From Streptomyces spinosus (GTDB lineage: Bacteria; Actinomycetota; Actinomycetes; Streptomycetales; Streptomycetaceae): a stretch of DNA of 43,711 bases. A model generated the notes under the pieces. It saw nothing but the letters and a program-made list of their open reading frames with translations, had not been told where the DNA came from and did no database searches. Made by a program: the position numbers and the translations under genes. The stretch is taken from the NCBI RefSeq assembly GCF_020400655.1, contig NZ_JAINRC010000035.1, positions 1 to 43,711 of the forward strand, read 5' to 3'. This document shows positions 8,908 through 15,776 of this stretch, in pieces. Numbering within the stretch: position 1 is the first letter of the stretch; the number at the start of each line of letters is the position of its first letter.

Positions 8908-9029
8908 CTCCGCGGCGCACGATGGCGTCAGGAAGTCGGGTTCGCGGAGGACATCGTGCCTCGGTGAAGCAAGGCACCGCAGCCGTATAGCCGGCCTCAT
9001 TCGGCGTCGGCCCGTGCCGCTAGGCCCGC

Positions 9030-9510
9030 TGTCTGGGGAGGCTGGTGACGTGGCTGGCTGGTGGTTGGCCGCTGATGCCGGTGTGGGGTCTGGAGTAGTT
9101 GTATCAATGCAGCTGCTCCGGGAACGCTGCCCGGCGTTCGAGGTCTGAGGTGCCTGACCGGTGGTGGGCCCATTCCTTGAGGAGTGTGCGGCCGGCCGCA
9201 CGGCCCCGAGAACCTGGTGGCCGCCGCCGTCGGGGTACGGCTGAGTCCTTGATGTCGATGTGGAGCAGTTCGCCGGGCCGGGCGCATCCATAGTGGCGGA
9301 CGGGTTCGCTGGTGGCCGATCCAGCGTGGCCAGGGCGGGCACGCCTCACCGGTTCAGAATCCGGTGGACGATGCAGGCGGCGACGCCGGTACGGGCCGCC
9401 AACCGCAACGGACCGATGCGGTGGCGCTGGTGTGGCTGACATGGAAGCGCTCCGGGCCTGCCGCAGGGGCCATCCCTCCTTCACAACGCACCGGGTGGAT
9501 CACCTGGCGC
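9030..9510 (-). pseudogene. Internally deleted IS481-family transposase
   Basis: Minus-strand blocks correspond to the IS481 N-terminal HTH (CEGGMAPAAGPERFHVSHT in one frame, KEGWPLRQA in another) and the segment before the first catalytic Asp (SEPVRHYGCARPGELLHIDI). After a few residues these join the family's C-terminus (RTLLKEWAHHR, TSDLERRAAFPEQLH, then YNYSRPHTGISGQPPA). A TGA stop sits between LH and YNYSRPH, and a frameshift follows QPPA. The region carrying the second and third DDE residues is missing. Confidence 0.75.
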
Positions 9511-9635
9511 CGGGGCTGCTGGGACGTTTTACGGAGATGCGATCGGATCGCGTGGGGCGAATACGCCTGTCGACCAGGACCACGTCTGGTGGTCCTGCGG
9601 TCGCTTGAGCGCCCAGTCAACCGAGCGGCGGAGGG

Positions 9636-9960
9636 AGGCGGGCATCAGCGGCTGTCTGGATCGGCCGGGCTGAAGTCTGCGGTCCCTCTTGTTGACGGCA
9701 GGCGTCGGATCGGCTCGGCGGCTGACCTCGATGGCTGATCACCGGGCATTGGCAGTGGAGCTGACCGCACCGTTCACCTTCGTGGCACGGACGGTGTGCT
9801 TCGGCTGGCGCTGCCGCGAAGCGAGCCCGAGGGCTGTGCTGGCGGAGGGATGGTTCAGGTGCTGCAGAGATCAGCTTCGTACGCGAGGCGCCTTCGTCTG
9901 CGTCTTCTTCGGCAACCATCTGCGCGTTGGCTCGTGGTGCCGACAGGGTCATGCAGTGAA
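9636..9960. repeat. Degenerate dispersed repeat, copy B
   Basis: Partner of 4801-4990, same orientation: shared GCGTCGGATCGG and GCGGCTGAC blocks and the end block TTCGTCTGCGTCTTCTTCGG. I find no credible gene in it. Confidence 0.45.
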
Positions 9961-10212
9961 TCTCGCGGCGGCGCAGGGCGCGCAGCGCTTGTGGGGGCCC
10001 GTGACGACGAGGCTCGAACCCGCTCAGGGTGAGTCCATCCGACGTGGCCACCGACACCGCATCGCGCCCGTTGCCCCGGAAGCCGTCTGGCTCTTGCCGC
10101 GCCTGACGTCAGGCCGGTCACCACGCCGCTCGCCGGTTGCCGCGCTGGTGCCCAGAAGCCGAAAGCGCAGGGGGGGGGCGGGGGAGTAGTCGGGTAAGTG
10201 CGTGGGCGCAGG

Positions 10213-10229
10213 CTATTACGCCGTAATAG
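10213..10229. repeat. 17-bp palindrome CTATTACG-C-CGTAATAG (site 4)
   Basis: Exact 17-bp core, centre C at 10221, in non-coding DNA just after a run of nine G near 10171. The centres of the four sites are 2215, 1307 and 1322 bp apart. Confidence 0.85.
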
Positions 10230-10765
10230 GTCGCCGATGGAATCGGGCGTCAGCCAGCGGTGCCCAGGACGACTGGATGACCGAGGAGCATGAAGGCCGC
10301 ACCCCGCTGGTGACTCCTGTCCAGGTGTCCATGGAGGAGCCTGACATGCTCCGGGCTCTCCTTTGCTCTGGCTGAGCGACCCTTCCCTTCTTCGCCCGCC
10401 GGCCCGACGTGGCTCTGCTGCCTGGGCCTGCGCCCCCTCCGCTGAGGCCAGCCGTCCAGCCTCCGTCGCGTGAGCGGATCAGGGGTCCCCGAGCTGACGA
10501 CCTGAGGCGTCGTCAACCGCTGCCAGTCGGTGGTGGCTTCCTGGGATTCGGATGAACGTGGCTGAGCCAGGTGGGGGGCTGATGGAGACACACGCGCGCC
10601 TGATCGTGCTCGTACGGGTACGTCGTGGCTGACTTTCTGTGGTGCGGGTGTAGCGGGGGAGAGGGGAGCGCGTGATTGGTGACAGTGGCTGCGTTCACGG
10701 GCCTGAGCCGAGTCCGGTAACCCCGTACGGCGCTGGGTTTAAGTAAAGAGAGCGACACCTCTGAA
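10230..10765. other. Stretch without a recognisable gene
   Basis: Neither strand has a frame with a supported start or recognisable product. At 10766-10788 a sequence containing CTCTGACCTGCA-AAACA also found at 4016-4036 begins, linking this side to the primase-side repeat field. Confidence 0.45.
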
Positions 10766-10810
10766 AGGGCCTCTGACCTGCATAAACAGTGGTCTGGACC
10801 CAGACCGTGT

Positions 10811-10967
10811 GAACTGCCAGGCAGTTCCTGTGACAGCAGAGGCGGATCCGTGGAACCGAGTGCCCAGTTCCACGGATCGTGGCAGTCAGTTCCCAGGGAC
10901 CGCCACCACGGCTGAAGGAACCGCCAGGCAGTTCTGAGGGACCGCCAGGCAGTTCCCAGGAACTGCC
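10811..10967. repeat. GGCAGTTCC inverted and direct repeats upstream of the Rep-like gene
   Basis: The region contains a 17-bp palindrome GAACTGCC-A-GGCAGTTC (10811-10827) and a 12-bp-arm inverted repeat GATCCGTGGAAC/GTTCCACGGATC (10845-10878). It also contains two direct copies of ACCGCCAGGCAGTTC (10920-10934 and 10941-10955, start-to-start 21 bp) and a palindrome GGCAGTTCC-CA-GGAACTGCC (10948-10967). AGGGACC also occurs twice. The position 240-400 bp before the Rep-like gene suggests an origin or copy-control operator. Confidence 0.65.
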
Positions 10968-11206
10968 ACCACGTCCACAGGGACTGAGTACCACTGTTCT
11001 ACAGCAGCGGTAGATTGACGTCACGTACATCTCTCACGCAGGTGCAGGCGGTGTCGGGGAGCTCGCGAAGTGATCCGTGACGGCAGACGACACGGCCGAC
11101 AGGCGGAGTTGATTGACTTCTTGCTCATGTACGTTAGGTTCATGAGGGCGGCTCGAAGGCCGCTCTCAAGGAACGGTGCGGCAATGACCCATGCACGGAG
11201 GGCCTG

Positions 11207-11659
11207 TTGGGAGCAGCACGCAGACTGGTCGATGCCGACACGGGCGAGCCAGTCCTCTATGCGCCATACGCCTTCTCCGGCAGGCACACCCAGGTAGACA
11301 AGGCCAGGGTCGAAGCCATCACGGAGTCGAAGGCGTTCACGCCCAGCCAGAAGTTCCTGGTCCTCTGGTGGATCGGCGTCTCTCCGGAGGGGATGGAGCC
11401 GTTGAGGGCCACGGGAGCCGACATCGCCAAACGGGTGGGCATGTCGACCGACGCCGTGGGGAAAATCAATAGGAAGCTGACCAAGCACCGCATCCTGGTA
11501 GTGCGTGGACGTATCGGAAATTACAACCTTTACCGCATCAGTCCTTACATCGCTTTCCATGGCACAGGCTTGGAACAGCGTGAAGCGGTGAAATCATGTA
11601 ATCCACCAGACATCCCCGGCTTCGACGAGAACACGCCAGCACGGTGGGAGGCAAAGTGA
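11207..11659 (+). CDS. Winged-helix plasmid replication-initiator-like protein
   Basis: 150-aa protein starting at TTG 11207, chosen because GGAGGG precedes it at 4-5 bases and no in-frame ATG lies nearby. The core (about 35-115) has the order of small RepL/MarR-like winged helices: FTPSQKFLVLWWIGVSPEG, recognition region LRATGADIAKRVGMSTDAVG, KINRKLTKHRILVVRGRIGN and a wing ending YNLYRISPYIAFHGTG. The last part resembles the 'Y-V-NP---F-G' end of Firmicute RepL-type and actinobacterial RepL2-annotated initiators. The stop overlaps the next start by 4 bp. GGCAGTTCC repeats upstream and a GGTCCCT array downstream fit a replication role. A plain MarR-like regulator is the alternative. Confidence 0.65.
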   Translation: MGAARRLVDADTGEPVLYAPYAFSGRHTQVDKARVEAITESKAFTPSQKFLVLWWIGVSPEGMEPLRATGADIAKRVGMSTDAVGKINRKLTKHRILVVRGRIGNYNLYRISPYIAFHGTGLEQREAVKSCNPPDIPGFDENTPARWEAK

Positions 11660-11967
11660 CCAGCGACGACAGGCAGCAAAACCTCAGGCTGCTGGAGGCC
11701 ACGGCCGGCATGACCGCCAACCAGCGCCTCGTCGTCATGCTCTACGCTCTGCACCCGACAGATCGCTCAGGCGCCGTCCTGGAAACCGCTGCTCAGCTGG
11801 CCAAGCTGGTCGGCATGGCGCCGCCCGTCTTCTCCAGAACGCGTAAGCAGGTCATCGAACTCGGCTGGCTGGAGCAGACGGAGAAGATCGGTCACATCAA
11901 GTACTACCGGTTGACCCCGGGGCAGCTGGGGGAGCGGGTCGTGGTCCCGTTCCGGCGGGCCACCTGA
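11656..11967 (+). CDS. Small winged-helix partner of the Rep-like protein
   Basis: 103-aa protein. GTG 11656 was chosen because it overlaps the stop of the upstream gene (GTGA) and has GGAGG at good spacing, showing translational coupling. The fold is similar to its neighbour and looks like an ancient duplicate: MTANQRLVVMLYALHP aligns with the neighbour's FTPSQKFLVLWWIGV, TAAQLAKLVGMAPPVFSRTR with ADIAKRVGMSTDAV, and IGHIKYYRLTPG with IGNYNLYRISP. It probably binds DNA, perhaps as a heterodimer or as a copy-control factor. No other domain is present. Confidence 0.65.
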   Translation: MTSDDRQQNLRLLEATAGMTANQRLVVMLYALHPTDRSGAVLETAAQLAKLVGMAPPVFSRTRKQVIELGWLEQTEKIGHIKYYRLTPGQLGERVVVPFRRAT

Positions 11968-11997
11968 GGTATCCCCGCATCGATCTGAGGCGGTCTG

Positions 11998-12040
11998 CGG
12001 ATCGCGCTAGATGTACGCCACGTCAATGAGGCGCGATCCG
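11998..12040. terminator. Inverted repeat after the Rep-like pair
   Basis: Perfect 10-bp arms CGGATCGCGC and GCGCGATCCG are separated by 23 bases and start 31 bases after the stop. It is a terminator or part of an origin structure, given the adjacent repeat array. Confidence 0.45.
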
Positions 12041-12100
12041 TAGGACGTCTTTGACTGTCGCCCGGGCAAGGTGATGGGTCTCATGCCGGCCCCTTTTTCG

Positions 12101-12197
12101 GGTCCCTCGTCGACCCCTCGTCGGCCCATTGGGTCCCTCGCCGGTCCCTCGCCGGTCCCTTGTCGGTTCCTGGCGGTCCCTTGTCGGCCCCTTCTTG
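12101..12197. repeat. Iteron-like array: GGTCCCT units at 11-bp period
   Basis: Units begin at 12101, 12112, 12123, 12132, 12143, 12154, 12165, 12175 and 12186, so steps are 11, 11, 9, 11, 11, 11, 10 and 11 bases. The best units read GGTCCCTCGCC and GGTCCCTTGTC; variants are GACCCCT, GGCCCAT, GGTTCCT and GGCCCCT. One-helical-turn direct repeats beside a Rep-like gene are the layout of plasmid iterons. The same heptad fills 3540-4500. Confidence 0.7.
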
Positions 12198-12199
12198 GG

Positions 12200-12930
12200 T
12201 CGTGGCTGGGCCGGGGTCGCGGGCTGAGCCGGTTTCGCGAGGGAAAGGCGCTCGATCCCTGGGCGGCACCTCTGATGCGTATCAGTCGGGCGAAACGCAT
12301 CATAACGGCCTGACTTTCGAACAGTTCGATTCTTCGCTCAGAACGATTCTCCCGAAGACACCTCCGAAGCGTCGAAGACGATTTCGCGTTGAGGACGGCC
12401 CCACAGCGGCCGTCGACATGGCTCTGCGGGGGTGCGGAGCCTGTTTTTGCCTCTGCGTCGGTGGGTCAGTGGTCCGTTCTCGCCCGGCGTGGTCACGCGC
12501 TGCGTGCCCGATGCCTCCGTTCCATTTCACGGTTCGCCATACGCCTCGGCACATGTGTGTAAAGACGAGTCGAGGCGGCGGCTGCTCGGGATACGTGTCT
12601 CTATACTGACGTCGCGGCCCATCGCGTACGCCGGAGAGCGCGCATATGTCGCTTCCTGAAGCCGCCGGAAAAGAACTGGGCTGCCGGCTGCCGTAACCAG
12701 TCGCCCTCGGACGACGCTGCCGTACACGTGTGTGAAGGACATGGTCGCACACGTGTGTAAAGCTGGAGGGGTGCTCCCCTCGTGACCTATGGGCGTGAGA
12801 ACTTCAAGTAACACATGTTACTCGATCGTCCCACCGTGCCTGAGGCGTGGCGTGCCACGCCAGTGACGACGGAGTCCGGCAATCCAAGGCGTGAAGCCGG
12901 TAACGGTCGAGTTGTCGGCAAGTCGCTGCG
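12200..12930. other. Non-coding stretch with short direct repeats
   Basis: No supported gene is visible. It contains three similar boxes around ACRTGTGTRAAG: 12550-12564, 12724-12738 and 12749-12762, the last two 25 bp apart. It also contains an inverted repeat AGTAACA-CA-TGTTACT near 12808 and GGCGTGGC-GT-GCCACGCC near 12845. This is the likely right edge of the decayed replicon; no att site could be proven. Confidence 0.4.
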
Positions 12931-12938
12931 CGATTCAA

Positions 12939-13001
12939 GTCACCGTCTTGACTGGTGACGTACGGCCCTGCCATGATTACGTCACCACCTCAACCGGTGA
13001 C
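12939..13001 (+). promoter_or_regulatory. Promoter with two GTCACC-N9-GGTGAC operators before the OsmC gene
   Basis: Two 21-bp sites, 12939-12959 and 12981-13001, have centres 42 bp apart (four helical turns). A -35-like TTGACT (12948-12953) lies inside the first; an 18-bp spacer leads to CATGAT (12972-12977). The second site covers the expected start of transcription. The same motif occurs at 27236, 31111 and 38736. Confidence 0.65.
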
Positions 13002-13062
13002 ACGATGGTGTCCGGCCGGAAGGTGCCCGCACACCACTCGTTCCAGACCGGGAGCAACAGCC

Positions 13063-13494
13063 ATGGCAGTCAGCTACACCGCCGTCGTCGACGTCGACGG
13101 AGAAGGCCGCAACGGCGGCCACGTCCGCTCCTCCGACGGCCTGCTGCAGACCAGCCTCGCCCTGCCCCAGGAACTGGGCGGCGCCGGCACCGCGACCAAC
13201 CCCGAACAGCTCCTGGCCGCCGGCTGGGCGGCCTGCTTCCTCGGCGCCCTGCGCCGCGCCGCCACCACCCGCAAGATCCGCCTGACCAGCACCACCATCA
13301 CCGCCGAGATCACTCTCACCCACGGCGACGACGGCGAGTTCACCCTCTCCGCCGTCCTCAACCCCGTCCTCGGCGGCGTCGACCAGAGCACCGCCGAAGA
13401 ACTCGCCCACGCCGCCCACCAGATCTGCCCCTACTCCAAGGCCACCCGCGACAACATCCCCGTCACCATCAACGCCACCACCGCCACCGCCTGA
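13063..13494 (+). CDS. ohr: OsmC/Ohr-family organic hydroperoxide resistance protein
   Basis: 143-aa thiol peroxidase. ATG 13063 is preceded by GGAG 9 bases upstream and begins the conserved family N-terminus (MAVSYTAVVDVDGEGRNGG). The Ohr features are present: NPEQLLAAGWAACFLGAL with the peroxidatic Cys58, ICPYSKATR with the resolving Cys122, and the C-terminal VTINATTATA strand. The enzyme is cytosolic and reduces organic hydroperoxides using lipoylated protein or thiols. Length is normal for Ohr. The promoter carries two copies of the 21-bp motif shared with three other genes of this window. No OhrR/MarR regulator lies next to it, which is unusual for ohr. A strong terminator follows. Confidence 0.9.
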   Translation: MAVSYTAVVDVDGEGRNGGHVRSSDGLLQTSLALPQELGGAGTATNPEQLLAAGWAACFLGALRRAATTRKIRLTSTTITAEITLTHGDDGEFTLSAVLNPVLGGVDQSTAEELAHAAHQICPYSKATRDNIPVTINATTATA

Positions 13495-13525
13495 CACCCA
13501 CACCCACGCCGACACCCACCAGACC

Positions 13526-13562
13526 GCGGGTCCCGTGCCCCTTCCCCCGGCACGGGACCCGC
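13526..13562. terminator. Terminator after ohr
   Basis: Perfect 14-bp GC-rich arms GCGGGTCCCGTGCC and GGCACGGGACCCGC enclose a 9-base C-rich loop, 31 bases after the stop. Confidence 0.8.
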
Positions 13563-13710
13563 TCCGCCCCCGACTGCGACGCCGGCTCAAGGACGTCGGA
13601 TCGCGGGGCCGTGCCGGACACACCGTCAGGTGACTGATGTGGGGCATGCCGTTACCGGACGACAGTGAGGACGGAGACGGCGAGCGCCGGCACGTGGACA
13701 CGTGGTTCAC

Positions 13711-13770
13711 CCATCAACGAACCACCCATCAACGAACCAACCATCAACCGACCCACCATCACACCCGAAC
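13711..13770. repeat. Four tandem 15-bp units CCATCAACGAACCAC before the VOC gene
   Basis: Units at 13711, 13726, 13741 and 13756: the first two differ at one base, and the third and fourth diverge progressively (CCATCAACCGACCCA, CCATCACACCCGAAC). The array ends 17 bases before the ATG at 13788 and therefore lies in the 5' leader. Confidence 0.75.
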
Positions 13771-13787
13771 CGAAAGCGAGACATCCC

Positions 13788-14234
13788 ATGGACATGAAGC
13801 TCGAAGTCGTCATCCTCCCCGTCTCCGACGTGGACCGCGCCAAGGGCTTCTACGTGGAGCAGCTGGGCTGGCGTCTGGACGCCGACTTCCCGATTCACGA
13901 CGGTTATCGGATCGTGCAGGTCACGCCCCCCGGTTCGGAGTGCTCGATCATCTTCGGGGAGGGCCTCACCGAGCAGCCGGCGGGCACGCTCCACGGTCTC
14001 CAGCTGACCGTCACGGACATCGTCAAGGCCCAGGAGGAGCTGACCGGGCGCGGTGTGGAGGTCACCGGGCCGTTCCGTGACGAGACCGGCGCGTTCCACC
14101 ACGCCGGTGACTCCCACCGGGTTCCGGGGCTCCACCCGGAGCGGGCCAGCTACGGCACCTTCGCCGCCTTCAAGGACCTCGATGGCAACGAGTGGTTCCT
14201 CCAGGAGGTCACCGAGCGCGCGCCCGGCCGCTGA
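13788..14234 (+). CDS. VOC (glyoxalase/bleomycin-resistance) family protein
   Basis: 148-aa protein starting MDMKLEVVILPVSDVDRAKG; ATG 13788 is preceded by GAAAGCGAG. It contains one VOC module: N-terminal strand plus VDRAKGFYVEQLGWRLDADF, the middle GYRIVQVTPPGSECSIIFGE and the C-terminal FAAFKDLDGNEWFLQEV, whose Glu is a usual metal ligand. The family ranges from metal-dependent isomerases and dioxygenases to drug-binding proteins; this subgroup, common in Streptomyces, has no assigned substrate. It lies between ohr and the flavoenzyme operon but is bounded on both sides by terminators, so it is its own transcription unit. The tandem 15-bp repeats in its leader are unexplained. Confidence 0.85.
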   Translation: MDMKLEVVILPVSDVDRAKGFYVEQLGWRLDADFPIHDGYRIVQVTPPGSECSIIFGEGLTEQPAGTLHGLQLTVTDIVKAQEELTGRGVEVTGPFRDETGAFHHAGDSHRVPGLHPERASYGTFAAFKDLDGNEWFLQEVTERAPGR

Positions 14235-14239
14235 GACCG

Positions 14240-14277
14240 GGTCCCGGCGCGGCCGTCATCCCCGTCGCGCCGGGACC
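14240..14277. terminator. Terminator after the VOC gene
   Basis: 12-bp arms GGTCCCGGCGCG and CGCGCCGGGACC with a 14-base loop, beginning 6 bases after the stop. Confidence 0.8.
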
Positions 14278-14336
14278 GCCCGTGTGTTCGGGCACCACGA
14301 CACCCACCCGACCGGCACGCATCCACCGGAGGACAC

Positions 14337-15776
14337 ATGCCGACCGAGAACATCCGGACCTACGACGTCATCGTGATCGGCGCGGGCCCGGTCGGCGAGA
14401 ACGTAGCGGACCGCACCGTCGCCGCCGGGCTGAGCACCGTGCTCGTCGAGAGTGAACTGGCCGGTGGCGAATGCTCGTACTGGGCCTGCGAGCCCAGCAA
14501 GGCGCTGCTGCGTCCCGTGCTGCTGCGCGCGGACGCCACGCACGTTCCGGGGCTCGACCCGGCCGTGAAGGACCCACTGGACGTCGAGGCCGTCCTGGCC
14601 CACCGCGATCGCATGTCCGCCGACTGGAAGGACGACGGGCAGGTCGAGTGGATCAAGTCGGCCGGCATCGACCTGCTGCGTGGCCACGGACGCCTGGAAG
14701 GGGTCCGTGAGGTGTCGGTGCGGACACCCGAGGGCGACACCGTCCGGCTTCGGGCCCGGCACGCCGTCGCGGTGTGCACCGGCAGCCGCGCGGCCTTGCC
14801 CGACCTGCCCGGGATCGAGTCGCTGCGGCCCTGGACCAGCCGGGAGGCGACCAGCGCCCAGCGGGCGCCGGGGCGCCTGGTGATCGTGGGCGCCGGTGTG
14901 GTGGGCGTCGAGATGGCCACCGCCTGGCAGGCCCTGGGCAGCCGGGTGACCCTGCTCGCCCGCGAGGACGGGCTGCTGCCGCGCATGGAGCCCTTCGCGG
15001 GCGAACTGGTCACCGAGCGTCTGCGCGAGGCCGGTGCGGACGTAAGGTTCGGCGTCTCGGTCGTCGCCGCGCGACGGCTGGGTGACGGCGAGGTGCGGAT
15101 CACGCTGTCGGACGGGGACGAACTCACCGCCGACGAGATCCTCTTCGCCACGGGCCGTGCTCCGCGTTCCGAGGACATCGGGCTCGGCACGGTGGGGCTC
15201 ACCCCTGGCGACTGGATCCCCACCGACGACAGCCTGACCGTCACTTCCGTCCCCGGGAACTGGCTGTACGCCGTGGGTGACGTCAACCGGCGGGCGCTCT
15301 TCACCCATCAGGGCAAGTACCAGGCTCGTATCGCCGGAGCCGTGATCGCCGCCCGTGCCCGGGGCGAGGAACTCGACACCGGCCGTTGGGCCCCGCACAG
15401 CAGCACGGCCGACCTCGAGGCCGTTCCCGGCGTCGTCTTCACCGATCCGGAGGTCGCCTCCGTCGGTCTGACCGCGGATCAGGCCGAGCGTGCCGGACGC
15501 GCCGTCGACGTCGTCGACTACGAGATCGGCCACCTCGCGGGTGCCGTGCAGTACCGCCCCGACTACCGGGGTCGGGCCCGCGTCCTGATCGACCGTGACC
15601 GCCACGTCGTCGTCGGCGCCACGTTCGTCGGGCCGGGCGTCGGTGAGCTGCTGTACTCGGCCACCGTCGCCATCACCGGGGAGGTGCCCGTCGAGCGCCT
15701 GTGGCACGCCGTACCCGCCTTCCCCACCATCAGCGAAGTGTGGCTGCGCCTGCTGGAGACGTGGAGGGACTCATGA
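14337..15776 (+). CDS. FAD-dependent pyridine nucleotide-disulfide oxidoreductase (Lpd/mercuric-reductase-like)
   Basis: 479-aa class I flavin disulfide oxidoreductase-like protein; ATG 14337 has GGAGG 5 bases upstream. The FAD-binding motif is VIVIGAGPVGENVAD (11-25). The redox site is GGECSYWACEPSKALL with Cys46 and Cys51 (CX4C). The NAD(P)-binding motif is VIVGAGVVGVEMA near 180-195, the second FAD site is around YAVGDVN near 322, and a dimerisation domain follows. The C-terminus has WHAVPAFPTISEVW where Lpd and mercuric reductase have HAHPT-SE, so the catalytic histidine of HPT is replaced by Phe. This subgroup is therefore unlikely to be true dihydrolipoyl dehydrogenase; substrate unknown. 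Its stop overlaps the GPP34 start by 4 bp. Confidence 0.88.
   Translation: MPTENIRTYDVIVIGAGPVGENVADRTVAAGLSTVLVESELAGGECSYWACEPSKALLRPVLLRADATHVPGLDPAVKDPLDVEAVLAHRDRMSADWKDDGQVEWIKSAGIDLLRGHGRLEGVREVSVRTPEGDTVRLRARHAVAVCTGSRAALPDLPGIESLRPWTSREATSAQRAPGRLVIVGAGVVGVEMATAWQALGSRVTLLAREDGLLPRMEPFAGELVTERLREAGADVRFGVSVVAARRLGDGEVRITLSDGDELTADEILFATGRAPRSEDIGLGTVGLTPGDWIPTDDSLTVTSVPGNWLYAVGDVNRRALFTHQGKYQARIAGAVIAARARGEELDTGRWAPHSSTADLEAVPGVVFTDPEVASVGLTADQAERAGRAVDVVDYEIGHLAGAVQYRPDYRGRARVLIDRDRHVVVGATFVGPGVGELLYSATVAITGEVPVERLWHAVPAFPTISEVWLRLLETWRDS

Noticed and set aside
12432..12659. Small plus-strand frame in the gap before ohr
   Set aside because: No ribosome-binding site, poor codon bias and no recognisable product.
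13610..13636. CACACCGTCAGGTGACTG before the VOC gene as another regulon site
   Set aside because: Only one hexamer is present and the 6-9-6 spacing is not met.
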